Below, one piece after another: positions 1 through 13,700 of a DNA stretch of 64,000 bases. A program made the position numbers and the translations under genes. Location: positions 42,469,502 through 42,533,501 of the forward strand of contig NC_059477.1 of assembly GCF_018139145.2 (NCBI RefSeq). The letters run 5' to 3'. Source of the stretch: Gymnogyps californianus. Taxonomy: Eukaryota; Chordata; Aves; Accipitriformes; Cathartidae. Under the pieces are notes generated by a model. That model was not told the DNA's origin, searched no databases, and was given only the letters and a program-made list of their open reading frames with translations. The stretch's first letter is position 1. Each line of letters starts with the position of its first letter.

Positions 1-1794
1 TAGTTTTATGACAATTAGGTCCCCAAGCCCCACGCAAGCATTCGTGGTGCTGCAAGGGAGGGAGAGGGGAAGGGGATTTCTTTTGGTGGCAGCGCAGGCT
101 TAAAGTGTTTGATCACCTTGGATATAGCAAAATTCCCTTAAAAAAAAAGCTTTAGTTTGAAGTATTTGCTAATAAAAAGGAGGATCCTGCCCCCATCTGG
201 CCTCCCTGGAAGGAAGCAGCCCAAGATGGAACCAGAGCAAGAAACCTTTCACAGCGGCTTCGAAAGCAGAGCGCTGGGCAGGATGCGAACGCTGGCTCCC
301 GCGCCACTCTCCGCGCTCAGAAACAGCTAATAATTCAGGTTTGGGATCACGGTTTGACTGGCAGAAAAGCGGAGGTAATTGTAATCTTTCTGGAGCAGCT
401 CCAGTCACGCTGTCGTTTGTTTGTGGGGTACAGATGGGTCCAACTGTGCCGTGCGAACAGGAACATATAGGCCTCACCATCTGCTGCCAACGTGGGAAGG
501 GAACCATAGTCCCTTCAGTAAATCTGTGCCCACTGCCGAAAAACAGAAAAACAATAGCTTTATTCATTTTGCCTCTATAAATCTCTACTGCATCACATAT
601 TCTGTATTACACTTCCAGGCAGAAAGGGCTTTTGAAAAAATTACTCGGCCTGCAAAGCTGAGCTGTCCCTCCCCGAGGGCCGTGAGGAAGAAGGGGGAAG
701 AGAAACCCATGGGTCAAAATCCAGAGGGACCTCTTGCTTTCAGAAAAACAGAAATAAAGTTTAATTTTAAATCTCAAATTAGCTGAAGCCCAGATAGCCT
801 CCAGATGCCTTCCCCCTCTCCCTGCCCCAGCCGCCCTCTGTCCTGGACCTCCCACTCCTTTGCTGGGCTCAGCATGGTGTAGCAGCTATCGCTGCTGGCT
901 GGCAGCGAAAATCCCACCTAAGAATGGGATTTTCCCACCTTCTCTCAGTTAAGAGCTACCTAACTTACCGATACGCACATTTTTTGCGTTATCCCAGGAT
1001 TCTCCTTAAATGCACCAGGAAAGGTAAGAATTAATGTTCTAAACACACGGTGGAAAAAACCTGTTCTGCCTGGGTTCAGGTCGCTCTTCTCCACAGGACG
1101 GTGAAGAGGGGCTTGGTCCTCTCTGCAGGAGTTTACTTTAAGGAATAGTCCATCACCGATAAAAATAGGGTTTGCCTTCGGCAGTTTATCAGCGCACAGA
1201 TCGCCAAAGGATTCTTCGTACAATATCCAGAGGGTGAACGATGCTGGGATTCGCCGTCCGCAACTGGACTTGGGTTGCTGCTGCCAGAACCAGAAAAAAA
1301 CCCAAACAGGTCTTGTATCAAAAATGTCCGCTTTATCTCCACATCTTACATACATTAGAAAAGGAATATAAAAAGGGGTAACTTCAAAAAATCAGTTACT
1401 CAAAAACTGTGCACTTCTGAGTTTGTCTGCAGCAGATGACAAGCTTCAGAGCTAGCGGCTAGCGCATTTTGTGTAAAACCAGTTGTTTTAACCACTTCGT
1501 CTCTTGCATAAATAAGCACAGGTTCGTATTTTATGCCGAGGTCCAGAGGTGACCAGTAGAGCGTAGGTGCGTGGAGGAGGAAGGTACACGGATATCTGAG
1601 CTCCTATAAAAGAGGGTCTTAGCGGTCTTACCAACTCACACCACACAGCAGGCAAACGGTTACCAACGAGCAACCTTGCCCAGCGCAGCAGAAAGACCCT
1701 CCACAACCGATCAATGCGCGGAGGAATTGCGCGATGGGCTCCTTCATGGCATCTTGCGCACTGCTAGTCGTGAACAAGGAGAGGCACGACACAA
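1..1794. other. Intergenic sequence, no gene recognised
   Basis: No open frame here resembles a known protein and no pair of splice sites frames a convincing exon. By conserved gene order the 5' end of NEB (nebulin, minus strand) should lie somewhere to the left, but I recognise no nebulin exon. A TATAAAAG box is at 1605-1612 on the plus strand and a second A/T-rich TATA-like run is near 1366. Neither is tied to a visible transcript. The stretch is more GC-rich than the 1.8-10.7 kb block that follows. Confidence 0.5.
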
Positions 1795-1807
1795 GGATCG
1801 GTGACAA

Positions 1808-1821
1808 TTTATTACTTTATT
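1808..1821 (-). terminator. Twin AATAAA poly(A) signals, candidate distal ARL5A 3' end
   Basis: Two AATAAA hexamers lie on the minus strand at 1816-1821 and 1808-1813, two bases apart. A GT-rich stretch with TTGTGTCGTG follows about 20 bases downstream. This hexamer plus GU-rich downstream element is the standard vertebrate cleavage and polyadenylation arrangement. That it serves ARL5A is inferred from strand and from the absence of any other gene between. Confidence 0.5.
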
Positions 1822-4800
1822 AACTCACAGCAGTTTTGATTTCTCTTATGCACCTGGCTGACACATGCAAGAGCTGCTCTGTGGAGAGAGAAAATTTACA
1901 GTTTAGAAATGTGCTTTGGAAAGCAGCTTTCCCTTATTATGTCAACACGTTCTTAAGAAACTAACAATTCTCCTCACTCTGTTTCTTGAGACATGTTTTA
2001 CGGAAGTCTGGATGAAAAATAAGGTATTGGAAGTTCTTAGGAAGAATCGTGTATCAAGTAAAGTTCAAGACTTTCCTTTATTTATCAGCTAGCCTGTTCA
2101 CTGCAGCATAAATAGTACAGCACCTCTGACATCTCTGAGCAAAAGAGATTCGACACGTACCGATACAAGCACACTGCTTATAGGAACATGCTACCAACAA
2201 TGGCCACCTGTACTCAAATATGTTGTCAAATATATTTAAAGCCTTTAAAAAAAAAAAACCAAAAAACAAACACTTCTCCATCAACAGAGCAATTGGATTA
2301 TTTGTTGCTTAGGACATTGTATACAACTCAGTATTTTCTAAAAGCACAAGAAAATCTGTGTTGCAACAGTAAGGGAAGACTTACGGACTTGCACAACCTC
2401 ACGTGGTGCAAGCTCAACACTCCTGAGGCCAGCATCCCCCCGGCTGAGCGGCCACCATCGCACCAGGATGGCACCAACCATATCCCCAGGTCATCATCAT
2501 CCACGGGCTTAAAAACAACGCTCACGTACTACTGCGAAACGGTAGCAGCTACACTGGCAAAACGTATTATGCTAAACAAATTCAAAATTATAATAATATA
2601 TATATATCACCTTGAAAAACAAGTTGTCAAGCTTGCTCTGAAAATGGTACGGTGAGTCTAAAATGAAGAGGTTATCTGGCCAACATAATACAAACAATTA
2701 TGTTTATTAGTTGTTTACACAGCTCTAATATGCATCCATTAATTCAGGTTTCAAAGCTATACATACAGGTAATAACGGGGTGTCTGTTAGGATTCAACAG
2801 TACAAGGACCTCAGAAGCAAGTCTTCAACAGTACCAGCATTTACACTAAATCTTTATTTATGTACAAAAAATTTCGACAATTTTCATTGTTACTATTCCA
2901 CGATCTGCACCTCTTTGCATGCCCCAATAGTTTGCCTACATACATATACACACATACAAATCTGGGAGGAAGAATAAAAAAAAAAAAAAGCCTTCCAATT
3001 CTGAAGAATCAGGGGCAAAAAGCAAGACAGAACAAAAAGTTAGTAACAAGAATTAACTCTGAAGACGTTAACTATTCTGTAGTTTTGCATCTAATTCAAC
3101 CTCGTATTGAAGAGCCTTATTCAGAGAGAATAAATCAAGGGAGACTGTGCAACGAAAGAGTAATGCCATGACCTATAATTTTAATTTAAAGAAACACAAT
3201 TAAAAGAGAACACAGCAGTCTTCAACTTTCATACAGGCAAGAAAAAAAGCCAAAAAGTATCAGCATTTTCTGTTAAAAAGTCTATTTACAGTTTCATACA
3301 CCAGATGTAAATGACTAAGCCAAGGCTCATTTCAGGTCTGCTCTACACAAGACACTCAGTTGTTGGATGCAGAAGTAAAACGGTCGGAGTTTAGCAGTGG
3401 CAAACATTTCTTTTGTGCGCAGTTAAAAAGAATAAAGGTATTTAATGCTAAAAACATACCGGCATAAAAGCCTTCGGAAATACTTATTTTGTACGTATTT
3501 TTTATGGATCACTGTGGTGATCTATAGACTAAGATTAGACAGCACCAAGGGGACGTGAGGCAGGCAACAGGCACACGGCTCGAGGAATGAACAGTTCAGA
3601 GGAACCCTGTACTAAAACAGACAAAAATAAGCATGTGATAATGGTGTCTTTTTTTCTTTTTTTTTTTTTTTAATTACCTTATATTTAATTGGATTAAAAA
3701 CAAGCGCAGTTTTCAGAAAAGTCATAGTAAAGTCAAGGAATAACAGAGTTAAGAGGAAAAGAAACAGGCAGGACGCAGCCCGGGAGCGGGCATGGCTTGG
3801 AAGGTAGCTCACCATTCCTTCAGCCTCCAGCCAAAAATGTATGGAGGAGGTGTACCGCAGCATGCAACGCACACACGCTGGCCAGCGCCAGGGAGGAGCT
3901 GGAGACAAAGCCCTCCCAAAGGGGAAAGTACCTCACAAAGGAGAAAGACTTCAGCTAGACACACAGCTCAAATCGGAGGCAGAAGGATAAAGAGCGCGGA
4001 AGAGCGTTCCGCCATCCATCGCGCTGTCGTAACAGAGGGGCTGACGCATTTACTCATCCCTCAAAACTCAGTTAACAACATCATCTGCCTACGCATTACT
4101 TCACAGAAAAGTTATTCTACGAGATTACCACATGGATACTAATATTGTGCAGTTAGAAATAAAGCCCGAAGTCCAAAATTAACACACATGGACCAAGACT
4201 GTTCGGGTTGCAGCGCTGACCAGCAACATACCTTTAGTACAGCAACACGGTAATTTTCTTTTTTAACCCAGCTTTGGTTTCATCTCTTTTGCTTTCTAAG
4301 AAGTTACCTGCAATCCCCCACCACTCACAAGGCTGCAAATACCAGCGTGCGATACGGGAATACGGAGGAGTGGCACACCACTGGAATTCAGCATTTTCGA
4401 CAGGAAAAGGGCATTTCACCATTCATTTTAATTTCCATTCTGTTTGAAACCAGCCAACGCACGCTTATTACCAAACTCGTCCCATACAGTCTCCCCATAC
4501 AAACCCCGTCATCGCAGGTTCGGCAGAACAGCGCACTTCACCCCAGTAACGCCTAGATAATCCCGTACACCAGGTCAGAAATGGTATCTTTGCTTGAAAA
4601 GTTTCGCCGCAACACATGCACGCAAAAGGTTTAATGCAAACAGTAACATTTTGACAAGTGCTTTCCATCTTAAAATAATAAATACTGGTAGGTTTTCAAG
4701 AATTAGCAATTCTGACATTATCTAGAAACGTGTATGTATGCTTGTACGCAGCTCCCCCCCCAACAATACTACACCAAATTTGCATTTGTTTCACATCTTC

Positions 4801-7059
4801 AACAAGAATTAAAAGAACCGAATGAGTTCCCTTCAACTAAATGAAAATCAGATTTTAAAAGCCAGGAAAGACAGAAAGAGGTAAAGGGGAAACGATTCAA
4901 GGAATGTTCTGATAAAATTTCAGGAAAAGTTACTTAATAAAATCATAATTGAACTTTATTATAATAAATAGCTTTATAAAAAGTTGTAGCTGAATTCCGT
5001 TAACAAACATGCATAAGTTTCAGACACAGAAGTGCTCACGCCAGGAAACGCCAGCCCTCGCAAGTCTAGGTATTAATTTGAAGCAGTAATTTCGTATGTT
5101 CTGGAATGAAATTTTATTGCCGTATCAGTGTTAGCCACATACTTTATGCATTTCTTTCAGAAAGAAGACAAACCTTTTAGAAAGAGAAGTACAAAATACA
5201 AGTGATCAAAAGAAGTATGACCCTGGTCATACGGTTAATGCGTACACATACGGATGTTACTTTGCATTTGTAAAAAAACAGACAGATAATACACTATAAC
5301 GTAACTACATCGTTAGTATACTAATCTGATAAGTTTACGCGATACTCCAAGAATTGTAGGTTTAGTGTTGGATGTTAGTATTATAATCCAGTACTCGGTA
5401 GAGTTCAAGGACCAAGAGCTCGGTTCCCTCCGACACCCGCGCACCCTCCCTGGAGAGCCAGAAGGGCAGCTCGGATCTCGAGCAGCACGTACAGGCTGAG
5501 TACAGGACTGTGGCTACAGGAGTAAAGGTTTTGGAAGAGAATGTAGTAAGGAAGTTGAGGACATGTTGAAAACATAATATAGGCAGAGTTTAAACTGTGT
5601 CTATGGAATGGATCGGTTACTGTTCCTCTATCATATACTACCAATTCTTCAATTGATTAGCCATAAAAGTGCTCAGGCTTTCCAATCTGAGAGTTTTTGT
5701 TGGTTTTTTTTTAATCTTTGAATCTCTCTGCAGGAGAACACGTCTTTTCTTGGCCACCTCTTCCACCCTCCACAGTGTTCGATGCAGGAAGTAGTTAGAC
5801 AAGAGTAACACTGAGCTGATGATTTACAAAGAATGATTTATAGCCTTCTAGGTAAAGCAGCATTTTCTAACTTAATTCAGTATCAGCTCAGTTTTCTAGA
5901 TTTACAAATAGGAAGAGCTTAAAAAAACCCAACTTGTGTCCTTACTCACAAGAAATCTGGCTTAAAAGGCTACGGGTGGTACACGACTATGATCCTGTTA
6001 TGAATAAAGGCTACTATCTGATGTGAAGAACATTTTCAAAAAAAGTTTCTGTACAATATAAAAATTAACCAGTAAAGTCCTACTAAGGCAAGAATATAAT
6101 TTCTGCTTATGAGTCTAAAGCACATTGTAAAAAAGTTACAGTGGCAACCACTTATAATTTCTCATTTTTGTACATTTAATATATTCACTGCAACAATTCT
6201 ATTCAAGTCACATTTGTATTTATAATACATATCACAACTATACGCAAAGACATTTTTCTTAGTGCCGTTCTTCGTGACATCAAATCATTCTTGTCCTGTA
6301 ATGCTCAATTACATCCATTCGAATTAGCTGAAAACTATTTTTCAGATGTAATTAGTCTGACAGTCGCAAAGTTAATGTTTTACTAGCCAATTAAAAAGGA
6401 ACTACTTACATGAGGATGCTTACAAGGGCAAGTATTCTTTGATTACGTTATTTAAATGGAGTTCCTTGAAAAGAATTCCAGCTACCCAATCTGATACAAG
6501 GACAAATTTAATATTTCCTTTCACAAAGCAAGCTAGCTACGTGATGTCTGATAAATGGAAAGGTGCTTGGAATGTAGAGGACAGAAAGAACTGTAACAAA
6601 TAAATTCATCATAAATCATGTTAAACCTGGTGTGTAGGGAGGGGAAAAAACACTCATTTACACACATTTAGATGCTTCTATAGAAATATATCTATTTTAA
6701 GGAAAATGGAAACTGTAGCATGGGAAGAAAAAAAAAAATGATCACTGAATTAGCTTTAGGCACTTGAGCTGCATAGACTGTAGAAGGTGCCCATCGGGTA
6801 CGTTTAACATTCACACATGCACACCTACACCTAGGAACATGCTATATAATGCATAGGAAAACAGCTATAAGTCTCCCTGAAAAAAAAAAAGAAAAATTAA
6901 AAAAAATGAAGCTAGGTAGATCCCTGTTCACATTTTCCAAGTTCTATATTCCACCTTTCCTCACAATTAAAAACCTGCATGATTTTCAGATCACAGAGGC
7001 AGCATATTATAGAGATGATTTACCAAGTTTATTATCTGCTAAACCGAAAGAAACATTTT

Positions 7060-7100
7060 AAGTATTAGATTATTGAAATTAAGTATTAGATTATTGAAAT
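7060..7100. repeat. 21-bp tandem duplication
   Basis: A 21-bp A/T-rich unit beginning AAGTATTAGATT occurs twice in direct head-to-tail order, at 7060-7080 and 7081-7101. The copies are identical except at the last base. The near-identity suggests a recent slippage or duplication event within the presumed ARL5A 3' UTR. Confidence 0.9.
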
Positions 7101-8342
7101 ATGACTTACTGCTATAGTTTTTTTGCCAGTAAAATGGCATTCTGCAGCATAAACTTAAATAACCATTTTTAAAGACCCCTCCCTTTTTCTGTATAATATC
7201 CTAAGAATGAATTTCATGAAGAACAAAGGCAAAGTAATCTTAAGCTTTAGCTGAAAGCCAAGGCAACACAACACACACAGGGTGAGAACACAAAAGCAAT
7301 ACAAATCAAGGTCATGACTCATGTTAAGACAATCCCTTCCAAACAATAACCGAGTCAAGTTGAAAGCAGCATTGATGCAAAGTGAACTTGCTTTTCTATG
7401 GACAGAGTTGTGAGAAAAATGTGAATTGTCCTGCCGGGAAAAGAAAAAAGCTGTGAACAAGAAGCACGTAGAAAAAAGCTTCGTGCGTTCTAAAGTTTGT
7501 CTGCTCTTCTCCAGCTCTACTAGGTGACTAAATTTCAAAACATTTCTAACTTGACACAAAAGGCAAGGTGTACAGGAAAGGACCGTCACAGCCACAACAC
7601 TACCGTGAGGGTATATACTTGTATATTCTTCTAACGGTCATCTCATTAGTATCTGAGCAAACACACTTGTTCTCATGAAGAACCTTCAGGCAGACAAACT
7701 TTCCTACAAAGACTTCCACTGCAACGTCCGGATGACACTATCCCGCTTTCGCTATGCATTGCCGCACTTAAAAGCACGATCACACCAACCATGCAAGGTA
7801 AGAATTTGGAATCGTCACCTCTGTTTACAACAGGGTGACAAAGAGTTGCCCAGCTACTACAGACAAAATCCATCATCCTTACAGAGAGTGCAAATCCAGC
7901 ATTTAAAACGGAGGTGTGTCTTCCTTCGATTCCTAAGCCCCAGTCAAGAATACTCCAGGCACGCGATGCATCGGTAAGCATTGGCCACCACTGAATTCTA
8001 GCTACTGAAGAGCACACCTGCCCTCCAAAATACTATGGGATCACAAAAGAGATCGAAAACTCATCGTTATACGTGACATGACACACACCTTTTTTGTAGT
8101 CGGGTCAAGGCTGGATTGTTCACCGTCCACCACACGGACAACGATTTAATTTTTGGATTATAAACCCTTTAGGGCACAAAAGACATTGTTTTAACAGGCA
8201 GTGTTCACGTATGTAGTTATTCCCAACTCCCTCCTAGGGTCTGTTGCCACTTGTGAAACAAAGATGAAGTGAACCACGCAGTATCTCAGAGGCCACAGAA
8301 AGTGGAAGTGGTCAGGATACTGAGAGGGGAAAAAAAGAGTAA

Positions 8343-8360
8343 ACATAAGTTTACTTATGT
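8343..8360. repeat. Small inverted repeat with flanking direct repeat
   Basis: ACATAAGT at 8343-8350 pairs with ACTTATGT at 8353-8360 across a two-base spacer. The 11-mer GTAAACATAAG is found at 8339-8349 and again at 8361-8371. In the RNA this would be a short A/U hairpin inside the presumed ARL5A 3' UTR. Confidence 0.8.
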
Positions 8361-9220
8361 GTAAACATAAGATGTCTGGTTGCAACATAAGCCATACCTG
8401 GAAAAAACCACCACGCTTTCATTATACGGACGTACTAAGTCCTACAAATTTAAGCGAGGGAGTAAGCAGCAAATTTCATCAAGCAGCACATTATCAGAAT
8501 ACTGCTCCATGATTTTTCGTTCATTAACAGGAACAACTCATTTTCTTAAAAACAAACAAAAACCCAACACACACAACCTGTGCAGAATCAGGCAAAAGTA
8601 TGCAGTACTTAACAATACTAAAGCAAAACATTTTAAAGAGATGAAAGGGAAGACATAAGACTCAAAAACCAAACACTTCGGTTTATAAGCAAGTCTGCTT
8701 TTTCTTTTTTAAGACTAGAAAACGTACAATTCCATTTCATATGCAAGTGTGCACAGAGCTCGTTTCTTGAAGATACTATCAGATAAACTGAGAAAGTCTT
8801 TGCATTAAATTGTTAATTCTTCAAACATTTATACATTTTGCAATACACCAGTTAAATACCAATATCTATGTGCATGCACTATAAATATATGCATGTACAC
8901 TTTAAAATGTTTAACAAAGACAGCAGATTCCCTAGCCAGTGAGCATCATAAAGAGATACCAAAAATATATTAAAAAGTTAAATTCTTTACCTGCCTTTGT
9001 TAAATACAGACTTTCGAATTGCCTCCCTTCTTTTCCCCACAATTTCACGACACGATCCCCAGTGAAGCAGGCAAATGGGAAGGCAGGTGCGCTGACTGGA
9101 TTATCCCATAACCGAAGATAAGCACCTCAAAAAGTTCAAACTGAGCTTTTTCTTTAAAATGTCTTTTCCATCTTTATCAGAGGTATGAGCTCAGAAAGGG
9201 AAGGACATTTTAAACAAAGT

Positions 9221-9226
9221 TTTATT
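9221..9226 (-). terminator. Proximal AATAAA poly(A) signal for ARL5A
   Basis: This is the first canonical AATAAA downstream of the ARL5A stop on the minus strand, about 1.5 kb into the 3' UTR. It is a plausible proximal polyadenylation site giving a short 3' UTR form. No transcript evidence is available here. Confidence 0.4.
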
Positions 9227-10737
9227 TCATTTTGCTCTACTCCCCAAACATACATCTCTAACATAAGAGCCTACGATTAAGGCTACGTACACTTTCACAA
9301 TACTGACGACATTTCAAACCACCCAAATGTCGTCCCACTGAAAAGCCTGTATCCCTTAAAATGGTAATTCTGAACAACTTCTGTATGGGACATCCTTCCC
9401 GTTAGGTACTACAGTAAGAAAAGATAATCACATAGTGTTCTGACACTTCTTTATAACTCACCCGGGGACCATGCAAGGGAGTTGTATTTTCAAGAAGTAC
9501 TGCCCTGGAACTTCTGTGGGAACATGATCAAGGGGTCACTTACAGCTTTTCAAGTAGTGTAATCTGTTTTGCTCCCCGTCCCAGTTCCATCCATTGCATA
9601 TAGATATATATACATTTCACGCTATCAAGGAGAAGTGTGCCTTCCTCTGAAAAACGCTTAATACAGAGTATGACTTGTTTTGTAAGATTTCAGTGGGCCT
9701 TTTAAACATACTTTTGTGCCTCTTCTTTGGTTAAGAAAAAAAAAAGATGACATTTTTCCCTTTATGACAGCTAAAGGTACTTCTTCTAGACTTGAACCAT
9801 AAATGAACAGCACTGCAAAAAAAGGAAAAGCAGTACCATAGGACAGCGTGACATGCACTTTTTGGAATCACCTAATCCAATGATGACTACAATAAAAAAA
9901 GAAAATCCGTTTCATTTTAAACTCTTTGGCAAATTTCTACTGTTTGCCGACACTGTAATTTGAAGCTCAATCCACGTGCCCCAATCCGTTATGGCATCTC
10001 CCTAACTGAAAAATCATGTGAAAAACAAGCAATGGTCTTGAGAGGGAGTTTGCTTTATAAAGTTGTGGTGAGCCAACTGTCTGATGGATGTTACAGTCGT
10101 ACAGATAACAAAGGAAAAGAAGTTGTGACACGTTGGCGATGTCAAATATTAGTACTACTGTCAACATACTGATTCAGCTTTACACACTGGTCTGAACAGA
10201 TTGCAATTAACCTAAAATTGAGGTATAAATATACACAAATATGTACAGTACACATACGGGAAAATATTTTTGCATTTGTAACATCGGTAACCTTAAAAAT
10301 ACTGGAAAGTTGATATCTATGCCATTGATTTGCTTGCTAATTTACGGGAATAACGAAGCCAACATCTTCAACTAGAGAGGACTACAATGGAATAATAAAA
10401 CTCAAAATTAAAAGCTCCTTCCTCTCACTTTGTCTTCACCACGCTCAACATTGGACTGTTCCGAGTGGCTGTATCTTGAAAAGAAGGCTGATCACAGCTT
10501 TTAAACGCATCCTCAGAGGAAAACAAACAGGAAGCCAAACTGGAGCCATCAACTGCATCTTTCTTTTTGCTGAATGGTCTTAATTTATATACACGTATGT
10601 GTGTGTGCATCTATGTAGAAAATAAAGTTGAAATCAGTTCGGTATAAATACATCTAACCCATTAATTCTGCCACTGTGAAGGTGATCATGGGTACAGCTC
10701 TTTTTAAGCAATGTCTGTGCAAAGAGGTCATTAAAAA

Positions 10738-10786
10738 TCATCTGATCTTAAGTCTTGACATCATCCATTCGAGTCCTTGGCACAGT
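10738..10786 (-). CDS. ARL5A: ARL5A coding exon 6 (residues 164-179 and stop)
   Basis: The exon follows a TTGTTTACAG acceptor. Its first base completes Gly164 and it then encodes [15 protein letters not shown] and TGA at 10738-10740. The C-terminal helix is the conserved ARL5 ending, including the basic RLKIR tail. Confidence 0.97.
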
Positions 10787-13700
10787 CTGTAAACAAGAGA
10801 GATAATTTTTAAGGAATACCTGCAATTCTCAGGATAACTCCAAAGATAATTCCATGGCACCAATTTAAATTCTTCCTAAGAACTCTGGAATTGTGACTGA
10901 AGGGATCATTTCCAGAAAAAATTCACTCTGAGCGCAGCATTTCCTAGATCATCTCATGCAATCTACAGGTGAGAGACTTCAGATCCCAGCACTTCAAGAC
11001 ATACGCTGAAGTTATCTCAAATTATGATTATTCTTAATAAACTAGAACAGAGTTTAGGTCGTTCCCACCCCCGCCCTCATTAGGCCCAAATCATATCAAG
11101 TTTTATCACTGTGAGATGAGACTGTGGATTTGATGTGAAAGTTGGTTTTCCGATCACACTGATCCCAAGTCAGTATGTTCTGAGCCCCAAAATCTTTAAG
11201 TGTAAGATTATTATTGACAGGGGAGGAATGTGTGTTAAAACCAAACACCACAATAAAAATACCAAAATAATTCAAGATTCCCCACCTACAGACAAGAATA
11301 ACTCTTACCCCTCTCCAGTTAGAGCACAGCATGCCTGAATGTGCCACTGGTGATCCTTAATTGAAGTCAGTTTCAGAAACTGAGATATTTCAGCTACTGT
11401 CATACACTCTTTAACATCTTGCTTGTTAGCAAAGATCAGCAAACCTGCTTTTTTTAAGTCCTAGGGAGAAAGAAGAAAAAAGGAAGACGATTACAAATCA
11501 GCCCTTGGAGGCAAAAGATGTAATACCAACACAGAGAACCTTAAGCCCTAGCAAAAAAACCTAAACTATAAAATGCTGCAGGCTGATTGACACGTAACTT
11601 CAGAAAATCTTTTGATCCAGCAGACCAAACGTCCAATTTTTGCCTAGGATGATCTGTACAACCACGTACAAGATTTTGTTGTGCCCGTGAGGATCAGAGG
11701 CATTCTGTATTTGTGTGTGTGCGCAGCTGCAGCAACGCCACACACCTCCAACAGTCAAGGCCTCCCGTTTAACCCTGACCTTGCAGGTCATTCCTGCCTG
11801 TGCATCCAAACCAACCCCTGCATTCTCCTGAGCCTGGCTTTTACCTACACACCACACTTTCACGTATTACCACACTGTTAAGGTTGATTTTAGTACCAAA
11901 TTAGTAGACTGCGCAGCAGTCTTACGTGGGGCAAGAGTGGGTTACCCCACCAGAACTTTTTAAGCACTGGTAAAACCTTGCCAAGCCTGACTGCAGTAAG
12001 CGCCAGCAGCGTGCGTGCTGGCACCCAGCCTGGCACCGTGGCTCACCAGAGCCAGCAGTACGCTCTGCCTGAGCAGCAGCCCTCTGCGAGGGAAATCCCA
12101 CCCATTAAGAAGCATTAAGACTGCCACTGACAGTGTAAAGCAAGCTGCGGTGATACTTTATTTAGAGGGTACACAAAATTTGTAGAAAATCATCACTTAC
12201 ACTCCTTTAGAATCAAAGGATGGACATCTACACAAACAAGCACATTGCAATAAACTTCTTTATAAAGCCCATGTAATATTTAAAACATCAATACTAACAA
12301 TTTAGAGAACAGCGACTCTAGGGGCAAGCTTATTTTTACCTCAAGCTGCTTGGAATTACACTAGTACAGGAACGTACTATTGAAAATCTGTCCCTCCAAA
12401 AGTAAAAAGGTCTTCCCAGGAAGCCAAGACAACTCATTCACTTAAGTGCCTATCAGGCACACTAATTTTTACAAGCAGTAAAATTAATTCCCAAACGATC
12501 TACTGGCCCAGAAAATAGTTGCAACTGACCTGGGCAACTCAATTTTGCCTTAACAAAAATTCAATTGAACCGGTTAGCAGAAATAAAAGATTTTCAAGGA
12601 CTGCAAGGAAAAACAATTCTAAATAACTATTTGACTTTCATTTCAGCTTATATGTATTGTTGTTCTCTTCAAATGTCACAGCATCTGGAGAGTTAGCAGA
12701 ATATACTGAAAACATCCTGTTGTAAAACAATGGGCACATTTACTGTTAGATGGGTGCTTTTGGAGCACAGAAATAGTCTCCCAACACGAAGCAAGGCCAT
12801 TCATGCTGCTTGGAGTTCCAGACTTTCGTCATTTCAAATTCGGTTCGTTAACAACTTCTGCATCTTCCTTTACAGATTACGAAACAGAAGATGCAATTTT
12901 GTTTAGCAACTGCAACAGACTGAAGAGTACATCTCTGAAATTCTAATTGTGACAGCAGCAGACCCAATGGCAACAGTCCCCCCATGCCACATTTAACACT
13001 CCGCCACAACCAAGAAAGCCAGACCTACTTTATTAGAATCTATTTTATTAGAGTAAACATAATTTTAATTTAAATACCAAAAATTAGAAATTCAAGACAC
13101 TAGGCAAAGCACTTGTTTTTTCTCAAATGCTTTAGATTACCATGATCACTCAAAGGAAATATATAGGCAGTCTTTGCCCTTCCTGCAATCATCTACTGAA
13201 CAGTGGCTATAGTTTAAATATAGATGTAATATTTTGGGATATAATGCCATCAATTTTATGCACATCTTTGTATTCTGACACTTAAATTTGGAAGCTCAGT
13301 GTCCTCAGTGTCATCTCATACAAACTGATCCAGTTTGCATTAAACTTCTCTTACGAGTCTCAGCAGTAGTCAAGCTTATATAAATACATCTTTAGTAAAA
13401 ACCAGGGCTCCGGTCCTGCTGCACCGCATGGATAGATTAAAGTCTTTGGGACGTTCAGGTCATGCAAGAGGTGCTCGCTGGCTTACACGGCAGTCCAGTA
13501 TTTCTGAATCAGACCCAGATCGCTCAGTTTTAGACCTGACACAGGGCTCAATTTTAAAGAGGGTCTTCACAAGTTAGCAAATTATACTCTCATTCTGTAA
13601 TTCCAACTACACACAGAATGACGGCTACTATAGCCATAGGCAGTCCGTTTCTTCAGTTTTATAGCTGGTTGCTGTAAGACATATTATTAAGGCTGTATCT

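Larger units (their letters stand above)
1795..10737 (-). other. ARL5A: ARL5A long 3' UTR (extent inferred)
   Basis: This 8.9 kb stretch directly follows the ARL5A stop codon. It is AT-rich and contains no coding exon on either strand. Minus-strand AATAAA hexamers occur at 9221-9226, 7028-7033, 5113-5118, 4955-4960, 2853-2858, 2703-2708 and, as a close pair, at 1808-1821. The pair is followed by a GT-rich segment, as expected of a cleavage site. A Pumilio-type TGTAAATA is at 3283-3290 (minus). I infer several alternative 3' ends, with the furthest near 1795. The real end could be any of the earlier signals, and some of this could be plain intergenic DNA. Confidence 0.5.

Noticed and set aside
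1..1794. Possible NEB (nebulin) first exons
   Set aside because: Expected nearby by conserved gene order, but none of the nebulin N-terminal or repeat motifs is found in any frame.
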